The translations under genes and the position numbers were made by a program. 64,000 nucleotides of DNA from contig NZ_RJKR01000006.1 of the NCBI RefSeq assembly GCF_003752025.1, forward strand, positions 221,466 through 285,465. Reading direction: 5' to 3'. The notes under the pieces are model-generated. The model was given only the letters and a program-made list of their open reading frames with translations. It did not search any database and had not been told where the DNA came from. This document shows positions 55,978 through 64,000 of the stretch, one piece after another. Numbering within the stretch: position 1 is the stretch's first letter; each line of letters starts with the position of its first letter. This DNA is from Curtobacterium sp. PhB115 (lineage in GTDB: Bacteria > Actinomycetota > Actinomycetes > Actinomycetales > Microbacteriaceae).

Positions 55978-55998
55978 ACTCTATAACCAACGCGTTAT
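55978..55998 (-). promoter_or_regulatory. Operator/promoter of the ArsR gene
   Basis: ATAAC-N6-GTTAT (55983-55998) with the inner palindrome AACGCGTT (55989-55996) abuts the -10 hexamer TAGAGT (55978-55983, minus strand). An autoregulator bound here would block RNA polymerase. The operator role is inferred from symmetry and position. Confidence 0.55.
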
Positions 55999-56024
55999 GA
56001 AGTCACGCGGTGGCGCAGCCGGCG

Positions 56025-57143
56025 TCAGCCCCGCGGATGACCGAACGCCGTCGGCCCCGTCCTGGTGTCCAGGTCGTCGGTGGCCCGCCGCTCCGACTCG
56101 ACGATGCCGCGCAACGCCACCAGCGCCGCCGAGGTCACGGCAACGTGCGACGGGTTCTCTCGGGATGCGTCCAAGGCCCGTTCGACGTCTGCGATCGCGT
56201 CGTCGCCGGCTTCCTCGGGGCACTCGCCCCGGATCATGCACGCCAGCTGCCGCATCGCCGCCGCGAGCGGTCCCGCGAACGCCGGGTCCGGACGCCCGAG
56301 CCCCTCGGACACCGGGCCGGACCGCGCGACGAGCTCCGTGAGGTCCGTCGTGTACCAGGCGACGCGCTCCAGTGCGCGGAAGCGGGCACCGTCCTTCTGC
56401 AGGCGCGCCCGCGAGCCCCGGAGCGCCCCGCGGGGGTTCAGCCGACGGCTCTCGTGTGCGATCGAGACGCGGGACCGGACGTCCGCGATGGCCCGGTCGA
56501 GACGGTCCTGCTGACGGTCCCACGCCTTCTCGTCGCGCTTGCCCTCGTCGAGCACGTTCGCGAGCCCCTCGAGGTGGTCGGCGAGGACCTCGTTCACCGC
56601 GTCGATGCGGTGCTCGGCGTCCCAGAAGTGCAGCGGCGGGAAGACCAGGAAGTTCACGAGCAGGCCGACGACGACGCCGACCGCCATCTGCACCAGGTAC
56701 CCGAGCGAGTAGCCCTCGGCGTGCGCCCCGCCGACCAGGAGCACGAAGAGCGCCGCGGTCGACACCCACGAGCTGCCCTCGCCGAGCACCCGGAACCCGC
56801 CGACGAGCACCCCGATCCCGACGGCCAGCGCGACCGCGAGGAACCCCGGGTCCCCGACCCACATGGTGAACCCGGCGATGACGATCCCGAGCGCGATGCC
56901 GAGCAGCGTCTGGACACCGCTCCGGATGCCCGCGAAGACCGTCGTCTGCATCGCCACGACGGCACCGAGCGGGGCGTAGTACGGGTACTCGGCCGCGACA
57001 CCGGGGACGTGCCGGGCGATGAACCAGGCGATCACCGCGGCAGCGGCGGCCTTGCCGGCGTGCAGCAGGCGCGGCTGCGTCCCCGAAGTCCGGCTCCACC
57101 GCCAGATCCGGGTCCCCACTCCCGCTACGTGCTCGAAGCCCAT
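56025..57143 (-). CDS. FUSC family membrane protein
   Basis: 372 residues. N-terminal half has six to seven membrane helices (LLHAGKAAAAAVIAWFIA, YPYYAPLGAVVAMQTTVFAGI, then pairs around IALGIVIAGFTMWV and LVQMAVGVVVGLLVNFLVF), C-terminal half is a soluble helical region (DRAIADVRSRVSI). The first transmembrane half resembles the FUSC/aromatic acid exporter family (PF13515-like). Exported substrate unknown. ATG with GAGAGGGA ribosome-binding site. Single gene. Confidence 0.83.
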   Translation of the reverse strand: MGFEHVAGVGTRIWRWSRTSGTQPRLLHAGKAAAAAVIAWFIARHVPGVAAEYPYYAPLGAVVAMQTTVFAGIRSGVQTLLGIALGIVIAGFTMWVGDPGFLAVALAVGIGVLVGGFRVLGEGSSWVSTAALFVLLVGGAHAEGYSLGYLVQMAVGVVVGLLVNFLVFPPLHFWDAEHRIDAVNEVLADHLEGLANVLDEGKRDEKAWDRQQDRLDRAIADVRSRVSIAHESRRLNPRGALRGSRARLQKDGARFRALERVAWYTTDLTELVARSGPVSEGLGRPDPAFAGPLAAAMRQLACMIRGECPEEAGDDAIADVERALDASRENPSHVAVTSAALVALRGIVESERRATDDLDTRTGPTAFGHPRG

Positions 57144-57235
57144 CGGTCCCTCTCGTCGTGTCGGGCGGTCACGCTACGGCGTCCGCGCTGGGAGACGTCC
57201 CACGGACGCTGTCGGGCGGACGCTGTGCTGCGGGA

Positions 57236-57277
57236 ACGAGGAAGCCCCCGCAGCCTGCGCTGCGGGGGCTTCCTCGT
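57236..57277 (-). terminator. Terminator of the rpoA-rplQ operon
   Basis: ACGAGGAAGCCCCCGCAG (57236-57253), loop CCTGCG, CTGCGGGGGCTTCCTCGT (57260-57277): a perfect 18-bp stem, eleven bases after the rplQ stop. Confidence 0.88.
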
Positions 57278-57288
57278 GATGACGCGTG

Positions 57289-57861
57289 CTACTTGGCGTC
57301 GTCGGCCTTCTCGGCGGCGTCGCCCTCGACCTCGGCGGCAGCCTCGGTCTCGGTCTCAGCCTCGACGGGAGCCGACTCCTCGGTGGTCTCGGTCTCCTCG
57401 ACCGGGGCCTCCTCGGTGGCGGTCTCCTCGGCCGGGGTCTCCTCGACCGGCGCGGCGGCGGCCGGGGCCGCGTTGCGCTTCACCGGCGCGGGCGTGCTCG
57501 AGACGGGCTCGAGGACGAGCTCGATCGAGGCCAGCGGGGCGTTGTCGCCCTTGCGGAAGCCGAGCTTCGTGATGCGGGTGTAGCCGCCCTGACGGTCCTC
57601 GACCTGCGGGGCGATCTCGGTGAACAGCGTGTGCACGACGGACTTGTCGCGCAGGATGCTGATCACGCGACGACGCGCGTGCAGGTCGCCACGCTTCGCG
57701 AACGTGATGAGACGCTCGGCGACGGGACGCAGGCGCTTGGCCTTCGTCTCGGTGGTCGTGATGCGACCGTGCGTGAACAGGGCGTTGGCGAGGTTGCTCA
57801 GGAGCAGGCGCTCGTGGGCGGGACCGCCACCGAGGCGGGGGCCCTTGGTGGGCTTCGGCAT
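57289..57861 (-). CDS. rplQ: 50S ribosomal protein L17
   Basis: 190 residues; the core ([21 protein letters not shown] to [17 protein letters not shown]) is the usual 120 residues. The remaining 70 residues are an Ala/Glu-rich acidic tail ([21 protein letters not shown]), common in actinobacterial L17 and disordered. Starts 60 bases after rpoA. Ends in a strong terminator rather than running on into truA. Confidence 0.96.
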   Translation of the reverse strand: MPKPTKGPRLGGGPAHERLLLSNLANALFTHGRITTTETKAKRLRPVAERLITFAKRGDLHARRRVISILRDKSVVHTLFTEIAPQVEDRQGGYTRITKLGFRKGDNAPLASIELVLEPVSSTPAPVKRNAAPAAAAPVEETPAEETATEEAPVEETETTEESAPVEAETETEAAAEVEGDAAEKADDAK

Positions 57862-57921
57862 GTCAGTTCTCCAGTGGTGATGGTGGTGCGCGCCTCAGCG
57901 CGCGTGCGCGTTCGCGCGAGG

Positions 57922-58917
57922 TCAGTTGTTGGACTCGTCCTCGTCGTACCCGCTGTAGAAGTGGGCGCCGTCGAATCCGGGGACGGTGTCCTTGAGGGAC
58001 AGGCCGAGCTCGGTGAGCTTGTCCTTGACCTCGTCCACCGACTTCTGACCGAAGTTGCGGATGTTCATGAGCTGCGTCTCCGACAGGGCGACGAGCTCGG
58101 ACACCGTGTTGATGCCCTCGCGCTTCAGGCAGTTGTAGCTGCGGACCGACAGGTCGAGGTCCTCGATCGGGGTCTGCAGTTCGTTCGAGAGCACAGCGTC
58201 GACCGGCGCGGGGCCGATCTCGATGCCCTCGGCCGCCGTGTTGAGCTCACGAGCGAGCCCGAACAGCTCGACGAGCGTCCGACCAGCCGACGCGATGGCG
58301 TCGCGCGGCGTGATGGCCGGCTTCGACTCGACGTCGACGACCAGACGGTCGAAGTCCGTACGCTCACCGGCACGCGTCGCCTCGACGCGGTAGGTGACCT
58401 TGAGGACCGGGGAGTAGATCGAGTCGATCGGGATCTGACCGGCCTCGCTGAACTCCGAACGGTTCTGGGTCGCCGAGACGTAGCCACGGCCACGCTCGAT
58501 CGTCAGTTCCAGCTCGAAGCGCGCGGTGTCGTTCAGGGTCGCGATGACGAGGTCCGGGTTGTGGATCTCGACACCGGCCGGAGCGGAGATGTCCGCCGCG
58601 GTGACCTGACCGGCACCCTGCTTGCGCAGGTACGCCGTGATCGGCTCGTCGTGCTCGCTGGAGACGACCAGGCTCTTGATGTTGAGGATGATCTCGGTGA
58701 CGTCTTCCTTGACACCGGGAACGGTGCTGAACTCGTGGAGGACGCCGTCGATGCGGATGCTGGTGACAGCCGCGCCGGGGATCGAGGAGAGGAGCGTGCG
58801 GCGCAGCGAGTTGCCGAGGGTGTAGCCGAAGCCCGGCTCGAGCGGCTCGATGACGAAGCGCGAGCGGTGCTCGGAGATCGACTCCTCGGTCAGGGTGGGG
58901 CGCTGTGCAATGAGCAC
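57922..58917 (-). CDS. rpoA: RNA polymerase alpha subunit
   Basis: 331 residues from GTG 58917 ([12 protein letters not shown]), with GAAAGGA eight bases upstream. N-terminal dimerisation domain with [21 protein letters not shown]-terminal domain with [20 protein letters not shown] and [18 protein letters not shown], which binds UP elements and activators. Preceded by a 190-bp structured gap from rpsK. Confidence 0.97.
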   Translation of the reverse strand: MLIAQRPTLTEESISEHRSRFVIEPLEPGFGYTLGNSLRRTLLSSIPGAAVTSIRIDGVLHEFSTVPGVKEDVTEIILNIKSLVVSSEHDEPITAYLRKQGAGQVTAADISAPAGVEIHNPDLVIATLNDTARFELELTIERGRGYVSATQNRSEFSEAGQIPIDSIYSPVLKVTYRVEATRAGERTDFDRLVVDVESKPAITPRDAIASAGRTLVELFGLARELNTAAEGIEIGPAPVDAVLSNELQTPIEDLDLSVRSYNCLKREGINTVSELVALSETQLMNIRNFGQKSVDEVKDKLTELGLSLKDTVPGFDGAHFYSGYDEDESNN

Positions 58918-58936
58918 TGTGGGATTCCTTTCGGCG

Positions 58937-59093
58937 AAGTGTCCGCTATATGACACTTGGCGGTACGACGGGGCCGACCGGGCCCCGACGGGTCTGTTGA
59001 GTTGTGATCACGCGCACCGATGTGCGCGATCGAACGACCAGGAATGGCCGCTTGCCCTGCCCGCCCCGGTCAGGGGACGAGCAGGGAGCGGCC
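58937..59093 (-). promoter_or_regulatory. Structured gap between rpsK and rpoA
   Basis: Three inverted repeats fill the gap: AAGTGTC-N8-GACACTT (58937-58958), CGGGGCC-N5-GGCCCCG (58969-58987), and a long arm pair GGCCGC-TTG-CCCTGC (59046-59060) with GCAGGGAGCGGCC (59081-59093). The last could act as an attenuator or processing hairpin that sets rpoA relative to ribosomal protein levels. No gene is seen here. Confidence 0.5.
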
Positions 59094-59107
59094 GGTTGCT
59101 CCTCGCG

Positions 59108-59506
59108 TCAGACGCGACGACGCTTCGGCGGGCGGCAACCGTTGTGCGCCTGCGGAGTGACGTCGTTGATCGAACCGACCTCGAGGCCGGCGGCCTGGAG
59201 CGAGCGGATCGCGGTCTCGCGGCCCGAACCCGGGCCCTTCACGAACACGTCGACCTTCTTGACGCCGTGCTCCTGCGCCTGACGCGCAGCGGACTCGGCG
59301 GCGAGCTGCGCCGCGAACGGCGTCGACTTGCGCGAACCCTTGAAGCCGACGGCACCCGAGGACGCCCAGCTGAGGACGGCACCGGACGGGTCGGTGATGC
59401 TGACGATGGTGTTGTTGAACGTGCTCTTGATGTGAGCCTGGCCCACAGCGACGTTCTTCTTCTCCTTGCGGCGCGGCTTGCGCGCGGCAGTCTTGGGGGT
59501 AGCCAT
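59108..59506 (-). CDS. rpsK: 30S ribosomal protein S11
   Basis: 132 residues. Motifs [34 protein letters not shown], and the C-terminal [10 protein letters not shown] identify S11. Nine bases separate it from the rpsM stop. Normal length. Confidence 0.97.
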   Translation of the reverse strand: MATPKTAARKPRRKEKKNVAVGQAHIKSTFNNTIVSITDPSGAVLSWASSGAVGFKGSRKSTPFAAQLAAESAARQAQEHGVKKVDVFVKGPGSGRETAIRSLQAAGLEVGSINDVTPQAHNGCRPPKRRRV

Positions 59507-59515
59507 GATGATCTC

Positions 59516-59890
59516 CTATCGGGCCTTCTTCTTGCCTGCCACGGTGCGCTTCGGTCCCTTGCGGGTACGAGCGTTGGTCTTGGTGCGCTGACCACGCACC
59601 GGGAGACCACGACGGTGGCGGAGACCCTCGTAGCTACCGATCTCGACCTTGCGGCGGATGTCGGCGGCCACCTCACGGCGGAGGTCACCCTCGACCTTGA
59701 AGTTGCCCTCGATGAAGTCACGGAGGGCGACGAGCTGGTCGTCGGTCAGGTCCTTGACGCGGATGTCGCCGGAGATACCGGTCTCCGCGAGTGCCTGGAC
59801 GGCGCGGGTACGGCCGACGCCGTAGATGTACGTGAGTGCGATCTCCACGCGCTTCTCGCGCGGGATGTCGACGCCTGCTAGACGTGCCAT
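59516..59890 (-). CDS. rpsM: 30S ribosomal protein S13
   Basis: 124 residues from ATG 59890 ([20 protein letters not shown]). [24 protein letters not shown] is the S13 signature, with a basic tail ([10 protein letters not shown]). GGAGCA before the ATG. The longer in-frame upstream extension is random in composition. Confidence 0.97.
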   Translation of the reverse strand: MARLAGVDIPREKRVEIALTYIYGVGRTRAVQALAETGISGDIRVKDLTDDQLVALRDFIEGNFKVEGDLRREVAADIRRKVEIGSYEGLRHRRGLPVRGQRTKTNARTRKGPKRTVAGKKKAR

Positions 59891-59924
59891 GTGATGGCTG
59901 CTCCTGTTGTCGATGGAGGTGTGG

Positions 59925-60054
59925 CGCAGTACCGGTGCTCGGGCCTCCGCCCCGAGGTGTCCCCCCGGCCGTCGTGCGACCGGGGTTCTGGTACTGCGTT
60001 GTCGATCTTGAGTTGTGGGTCGTGCTCGAGCAGCCATGCCGCCCAGTGGGCGGC
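59925..60054 (-). promoter_or_regulatory. Structured spacer between rpmJ and rpsM
   Basis: A closing stem CGCAGTACC (59925-59933)/GGTACTGCG (59990-59998) encloses two more hairpins: CTCGGG (59938-59943)/CCCGAG (59951-59956) and CCCCGG (59963-59968)/CCGGGG (59980-59985). This is a three-way-junction-like fold. Nearer to rpmJ is GCCGCCC-AGT-GGGCGGC (60038-60054). It may be an RNA leader for rpsM-rpsK or a processing site; function not known. Confidence 0.5.
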
Positions 60055-60079
60055 GTCGGCTCCGGTCACACGCCGGGGA

Positions 60080-60196
60080 CTAGCCCTGGCGCTGCTTGTG
60101 ACGCGGGTTGCTCTTGCAGATCACCATGACGCGGCCCTTGCGGCGAATCACACGGCAGTGTTCGCAGATGGGCTTGACGCTGGGGTTGACCTTCAT
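60080..60196 (-). CDS. rpmJ: 50S ribosomal protein L36
   Basis: 38 residues, normal length; too short for most gene callers. Starts [16 protein letters not shown] and ends NPRHKQRQG. It has the zinc-binding form with CEHC (residues 11, 14), a third Cys and His in VICKSNPRH, so it is the C+ (zinc-containing) type. Lies between infA and rpsM, the usual alpha-operon order. Confidence 0.95.
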   Translation of the reverse strand: MKVNPSVKPICEHCRVIRRKGRVMVICKSNPRHKQRQG

Positions 60197-60266
60197 GGTT
60201 CTTTCCTCGTGCTCGCTGGCTTCGTGCTCGGCAGGGTTGCCGTGCCGTTCCTTTCCAGCTCGCGGA

Positions 60267-60488
60267 TCACTTGTAGCGGTAGACGATCCGGCCGCGGGTC
60301 AGGTCGTACGGGCTCAGCTCCACGATCACGCGGTCCTCCGGGAGGATGCGGATGTAGTGCTGGCGCATCTTCCCCGAGATGTGCGCGAGGACCTTGTGTC
60401 CGTTCGTCAGCTCAACGCGGAACATCGCGTTGGGCAGAGCTTCGAGCACCGAGCCTTCGATCTCGATGACGCCGTCTTTCTTGGCCAT
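60267..60488 (-). CDS. infA: Translation initiation factor IF-1
   Basis: 73 residues from ATG 60488 ([20 protein letters not shown]). The S1-like OB fold motifs [20 protein letters not shown] and [19 protein letters not shown] are intact. Binds the ribosomal A site in initiation. First gene of infA-rpmJ-rpsM-rpsK-rpoA-rplQ. Confidence 0.97.
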   Translation of the reverse strand: MAKKDGVIEIEGSVLEALPNAMFRVELTNGHKVLAHISGKMRQHYIRILPEDRVIVELSPYDLTRGRIVYRYK

Positions 60489-60585
60489 AGCCTCACTGTC
60501 GCTTGGTTGCTGGAACTGGTGTGATCCCCGAACCGGTCTGCGGGTCGGTCGCCACACCCGAGAGGGCATGACACACCAAAGATCG

Positions 60586-60614
60586 ATCTTATGTGGTAAA
60601 CCCACAATTGCCAA
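60586..60614 (-). promoter_or_regulatory. infA promoter
   Basis: On the minus strand: TTGGCA (60614-60609), 17 bases, TAAGAT (60591-60586), near-consensus. The spacer contains the inverted repeat TGTGG-N5-CCACA (60592-60606). About 98 bases precede the infA ATG. Confidence 0.7.
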
Positions 60615-60780
60615 GTGGAGTCACCGAAGACCCCACACCTGGGGCTTCCGGAACGATGCCTGAACGTTCCAGAGTGGTTTGACGGCGCGCTCCGGGTGCG
60701 CGCAAGTGAGCGAACCATAGCGTTGCTCCGCAGCCACGTCCCAGCACCCCCGGTGCGCGGGACCACCGATCGGAGAACAC

Positions 60781-62076
60781 GTGCCCGACGTCACACGACG
60801 CCCCTTCGCCAGCCACGGCAAGCAAGCCCGCCGTCGCGGATGGACCACGCTCGTGACCGTCGTGGCCTCGGCCCTCGCCGTCGTCCTGGTGAGCGGGACC
60901 AGCGTCGCCGCGATCGCCGGCGCACAGCTCGCGACCGCGCCGCAGACCGTGCAGCTCAGCACCGACGACCAGAGCACCGCGAAGACCGCCGACATCACTG
61001 CGATCAAGGGCGGCGCGAACATCCTGCTCATCGGCAGTGACACCCGCGTCGGGCAGTTCGACTCCGACGAGGACGTCGAGGGCGCCCGCAACGACGTCAC
61101 GATGCTGATCCACATCTCCGAGGACCACCAGCAGCTCACCGCCGTCAGCTTCCCGCGCGACCTGATGGTCCCGATCCCGACGTGCACGAACCCCGCGACC
61201 GGCACGACGTACCCGGCGTCGACGTCGGCGATGTTCAACACGGCGCTCGGCAACGGCGGCGTCTCCTGCGTGGTCGACACCGTCGAGAACCTGACCGGCC
61301 TGAGCATCCCCTACGCCGGCCTGATCACGTTCGACGGCGTCATCGAGATGTCGAACGCCCTCGGTGGCGTCGACGTCTGCGTGGCGGAGCCGATCGACGA
61401 CACCTTCACCGGCCTGCACCTCACCGCCGGCTCGCACACGCTCGAGGGCTCGGACGCCCTCGCGTTCCTCCGCACCCGGCACGGCGTCGGCGACGGCAGC
61501 GACCTGGCACGGATCAGCTCGCAGCAGGTGTTCCTGTCGGCGCTGCTGCGCAAGGTCTCGTCGGACAACACGCTCTCCGACCCCGTCACCCTCTACAAGC
61601 TCGCTGGTGCCGCCCTGTCGAACATGACGTTGTCCGACGGCCTGGCACGGGTGCGCACGCTGGTCGGCCTCGCCTCGGCGCTCCGGGGCATGAGCACGTC
61701 GAACATGCTCTTCGTGCAGTACCCGGTGGCCGACGACCCGGACGACAGCGCCCGGGTGATCGTCGACCAGGAGACCGCGCACACGCTCAACGTGGCGCTG
61801 CAGAACGACGTGAAGTCCTCGCTGAGCGACTCGAGCACCGGACGGGCCTCCGAGGAGTCACCGACGTCGAGCGGCACGACGTCGAGCGGCACGACGTCGA
61901 GCGGCACCGCATCGAGTGCACCGACGTCCCCGTCGTCGTCGAGCAGTTCGAGCAGTTCGAGCAGCTCGAGCGGCTCCAGCGGCTCCACTGCGACCAGCAC
62001 CGCGACGGCGACGCCGCTGCCCTCGTCGATCACCGGGCAGAGCGCCTCCGAGGAGACCTGCTCGGTCGGCAACTGA
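60781..62076 (+). CDS. LytR-CpsA-Psr (LCP) family cell wall protein
   Basis: 431 residues from GTG 60781 with GGAGAA seven bases upstream. LCP enzymes attach glycopolymers to peptidoglycan. N-terminal membrane helix (about 22-48), then the LCP domain: NILLIGSDTRVG, ARNDVTMLIHIS, AVSFPRDLMVPIP with the Arg pair that binds pyrophosphate, and FLRTRHGVGDGSDLARISSQQ. Residues from about 350 are a Ser/Thr-rich tail with a run of 13 Ser and an end CSVGN. Inserted on the opposite strand between map and infA, genes that are often adjacent. Confidence 0.9.
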   Translation: MPDVTRRPFASHGKQARRRGWTTLVTVVASALAVVLVSGTSVAAIAGAQLATAPQTVQLSTDDQSTAKTADITAIKGGANILLIGSDTRVGQFDSDEDVEGARNDVTMLIHISEDHQQLTAVSFPRDLMVPIPTCTNPATGTTYPASTSAMFNTALGNGGVSCVVDTVENLTGLSIPYAGLITFDGVIEMSNALGGVDVCVAEPIDDTFTGLHLTAGSHTLEGSDALAFLRTRHGVGDGSDLARISSQQVFLSALLRKVSSDNTLSDPVTLYKLAGAALSNMTLSDGLARVRTLVGLASALRGMSTSNMLFVQYPVADDPDDSARVIVDQETAHTLNVALQNDVKSSLSDSSTGRASEESPTSSGTTSSGTTSSGTASSAPTSPSSSSSSSSSSSSSGSSGSTATSTATATPLPSSITGQSASEETCSVGN

Positions 62077-62095
62077 GCCGGCGCACGCCGCGGGC

Positions 62096-62238
62096 TCCAC
62101 GGCCGTGGACGCGGCGCCTGTGGGCCGCGCCAGGCGGGGCGGACGCCCGCCGCGCCTCCAGGCCGCCCTTGCGACCTCACCGAAAGGAGACGACCGCGTC
62201 TCGCGACGGCAGACGGGCAACAGACCCTGCCTGGAGGC
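62096..62238. repeat. Palindromes between LCP gene and map
   Basis: TCCACGGCCGTGGA (62096-62109) is a 14-bp perfect palindrome. GCCTCCAGGC (62154-62163) and GCCTGGAGGC (62229-62238) form an inverted pair of the intergenic GCCTGGAGGC family. The region separates convergent genes and may terminate both; no separate gene seen. Confidence 0.6.
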
Positions 62239-62243
62239 CCGTC

Positions 62244-63077
62244 CTACGGGATCGGGACGGGCGTCACACCCAGCGGGGCCAGGCCCAGCGCGCCGCCGTC
62301 GGCGGCCGTGAGGACCCAGACCCCTCCGGGGTGCACCGCGACGGTGTGCTCCCAGTGCGCGGCGTCCGAGCCGTCGAGGGTGCGGACGGTCCAGTCGTCG
62401 TCGTCCGCCGAGCTGTCGATCGTGCCGGCGGTGACCATCGGCTCGATGGCGACGACCAAGCCGGGCTTCACGGCCGGGCCGCCGCCACGGACGCGGTAGT
62501 TGAACACCGGCGGGTCCTCGTGCATCGAGCGGCCGATGCCGTGGCCCGTGAAGTCCTCCACGATGCCCCACGTGCCCGTCTCGTCGACTGCGTCCTCCAC
62601 GGCCGCGCCGACCTCGTGCAGGTTCTTCGCGTTGGCGAGCGCTGCGATCCCGTGCCAGAGCGAGCGCTCCGTGGTGTCGCAGAGCGTCTGGCGGGCAGCC
62701 GTGACACCGGCGTCCCCGCCGGGGACCACCGTCGTGAACGCGCTGTCGCCGTTCCAGCCGTCGACCTCGGCGCCGGCGTCCACCGACACGATGTCGCCTG
62801 GCGCGAGGACGCGGTCTCCGGGGATGCCGTGCACGATCTCGTCGTTCACCGACACGCACAGCGTGTGGCGGTACCCGGGGACCAACTGGAAGTTCGGGAT
62901 CCCGCCGCCGTCGCGGATCGTGCGCTCGGCGATGTCGTCGAGCTCACCCGTCGTGACACCCGGACAGATCGCGGCGCGGACCGCGTCGAGCGCCTCTGCC
63001 GTCAGCAGCCCCGGGCGCACCATGGCGCGGAGCTCGTCCGCGGTCTTGTAGATCGAGGGCTTCCGGAACCGGACCAC
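62244..63077 (-). CDS. map: Type I methionine aminopeptidase
   Basis: 277 residues. Removes N-terminal Met from nascent proteins. Metal ligands in pita-bread fold: Asp in VSVDAGAEVDG, Asp in NGDSAFT, His in GHGIGRSMHE, Glu in IEPMVTAG, and Glu in WEHTVAVHP. The IVHGIPGDR motif is the conserved N-V-HG-P. It follows adk by six bases in the secY-adk-map unit. ATG start at 63077. Confidence 0.95.
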   Translation of the reverse strand: MVRFRKPSIYKTADELRAMVRPGLLTAEALDAVRAAICPGVTTGELDDIAERTIRDGGGIPNFQLVPGYRHTLCVSVNDEIVHGIPGDRVLAPGDIVSVDAGAEVDGWNGDSAFTTVVPGGDAGVTAARQTLCDTTERSLWHGIAALANAKNLHEVGAAVEDAVDETGTWGIVEDFTGHGIGRSMHEDPPVFNYRVRGGGPAVKPGLVVAIEPMVTAGTIDSSADDDDWTVRTLDGSDAAHWEHTVAVHPGGVWVLTAADGGALGLAPLGVTPVPIP

Positions 63078-63083
63078 GTGGGG

Positions 63084-63674
63084 TCAGACGCCCGCGGTGA
63101 GCCCGCGAGCGGACAGCGCGACCTGGATGCGGTCGCCGACCTCGTCGATGCCACCGAGGCCGTCGACGTCCACCACGAGACCGCGGTCGCCGTAGGCCGC
63201 CACGATCGGGGCGGTCTGCTCGGCGTAGACCTGCTGGCGACGACGGATCGTCTCCTCGTTGTCGTCGCTGCGGCCCTGCTCCTCGGCGCGCTTCAGCAGA
63301 CGGCCGACGAGCTCGTCCTGGTCGGCGACGAGCTGCACGACGGCGTCGATCCCGGTGCCCTGCTCGGCGAGCAGTGCGTCGAGGTACTCGACCTGGCCGA
63401 CGGTGCGGGGGTACCCGTCGAGCAGGAAGCCGTGCTCGGCGTCCGGCTCGGCGAGGCGGGACTTGACGAGTTCGTTCGTGAGCGAGTCCGGCACGTAGTC
63501 GCCGGCGTCCATGATCGCCTTGGCCTGCACGCCGAGCGGCGTTCCCTCGGTCACGTTCTTGCGGAAGATGTCACCCGTGGAGATCGCGGGGATGCCGAAC
63601 GACTCGGCGATGCGACCGGCCTGGGTGCCCTTCCCCGCTCCGGGAGGTCCGACGATGATGAGACGTGCGCTCAA
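63084..63674 (-). CDS. adk: Adenylate kinase
   Basis: 196 residues, the short-LID type usual in this group. P-loop [17 protein letters not shown]-binding [24 protein letters not shown]. The LID is reduced to a short segment ([20 protein letters not shown]). ATG overlaps the secY stop (ATGA). Balances adenine nucleotides. Confidence 0.96.
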   Translation of the reverse strand: MSARLIIVGPPGAGKGTQAGRIAESFGIPAISTGDIFRKNVTEGTPLGVQAKAIMDAGDYVPDSLTNELVKSRLAEPDAEHGFLLDGYPRTVGQVEYLDALLAEQGTGIDAVVQLVADQDELVGRLLKRAEEQGRSDDNEETIRRRQQVYAEQTAPIVAAYGDRGLVVDVDGLGGIDEVGDRIQVALSARGLTAGV

Positions 63675-64000
63675 CGGAGAAGCCCTTCGTAGTGTCGTTG
63701 CTGCAGCTGCGAGTCGATCTGCTTCACGGTCTCGAGACCGACACCCACGATGATCAGGATGCTCGCGCCACCGAACGGGAAGTTCTGGTTCGCGCCGAAC
63801 AGCGCCAGTGCTGCCAGCGGGATGAGCGCGATGAGACCGAGGTAGAGCGAGCCGGGCAACGTCACCCGGGTGAGCACGTAGTCGAGGTACTCGGCGGTCG
63901 GACGCCCGGCACGGATGCCGGGGATGAAGCCGCCGTACTTCTTCATGTTGTCGGCGACCTCTTCGGGGTTGAAGGTGATCGCCACGTAGAAGTACGTGAA
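63671..64000 (-). CDS. secY: Preprotein translocase SecY, 3' part
   Basis: About 109 C-terminal residues; the gene runs off the right edge. Includes [26 protein letters not shown], the conserved cytoplasmic loop 5 segment, and the final two membrane helices ([38 protein letters not shown]), ending HYEGLLR, typical of SecY. Channel of the Sec pathway. Confidence 0.96.
   Translation of the reverse strand, partial: FTYFYVAITFNPEEVADNMKKYGGFIPGIRAGRPTAEYLDYVLTRVTLPGSLYLGLIALIPLAALALFGANQNFPFGGASILIIVGVGLETVKQIDSQLQQRHYEGLLR

Noticed and set aside
59878..60069. 63-codon frame in the rpmJ-rpsM gap
   Set aside because: It begins with plausible residues ([18 protein letters not shown]) but then runs into low-complexity text, has no ribosome-binding site, and its bases are better explained by the paired stems.

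Overview
The window is about 64 kb of very GC-rich DNA with dense gene packing, many ATGA/GTGA stop-start overlaps, frequent GTG starts, and actinobacterial marker genes (GuaB3, KhtTU, a BTAD regulator, an LCP-family protein, rpoA with the typical N-terminus). Gene content and order fit a member of the Microbacteriaceae; Curtobacterium or a close relative is my inference, not shown. I see no rRNA, tRNA, CRISPR array, insertion sequence or prophage. Both edge genes (eccC at the left, secY at the right) are cut by the window.

Layout. 1-7.0 kb: the 3' part of a type VII secretion EccC ATPase, then a three-gene NAD salvage operon (PRPP synthetase-like, nicotinamide phosphoribosyltransferase, NrtR-type Nudix regulator). 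7.0-13.1 kb: a flavin-nucleotide oxidase-like protein, PcrA/UvrD helicase, a glycerophosphodiester phosphodiesterase, a DUF817 protein and a Bax-inhibitor-1 protein. 13.2-13.6 kb: a gene-free, repeat-rich spacer. 13.6-30.2 kb: purine and transport block, with guaA, a DUF3817 protein, SURF1, KhtT/KhtU potassium/proton antiporter, GlpD, GuaB3, a branched-chain amino acid (Liv) ABC transporter livHMGF on the minus strand, guaB, and livK on the plus strand. 30.3-34.0 kb: RarD, groES with a double CIRCE operator, a THUMP-like methyltransferase and a DUF4190 protein. 34.0-45.5 kb: a long minus-strand gene train glmS-acpS-alr2-alr1-tsaE-tsaB-rimI-tsaD (cell wall precursor synthesis plus tRNA t6A synthesis), two plus-strand genes (glutathione peroxidase, coaA), then glmM-rpsI-rplM. 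45.8-57.1 kb: accessory genes (LAFTG-anchored ExeM/NucH-type nuclease, a DrrAB-like ABC exporter, a large BTAD regulator, an ArsR/SRPBCC pair, a FUSC protein) around truA. 57.3-64 kb: the alpha-operon/spc-operon end (rplQ, rpoA, rpsK, rpsM, rpmJ, infA, map, adk, secY), interrupted by an inverted LCP-family cell-wall gene.

Regulatory reading. At least fourteen transcription units begin with a TANNNT hexamer placed exactly 6 or 7 bases before an ATG or GTG and lack a Shine-Dalgarno sequence, the signature of leaderless mRNAs. Other units (groES, rplM, infA, livK) have recognisable -35/-10 promoters. livH and livK carry related pentamer motifs with the same spacing to their -10 boxes, suggesting joint control of the split transporter. 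Candidate operators also precede the NAD operon and the ArsR/SRPBCC pair. Short inverted and tandem repeats fill many intergenic gaps.
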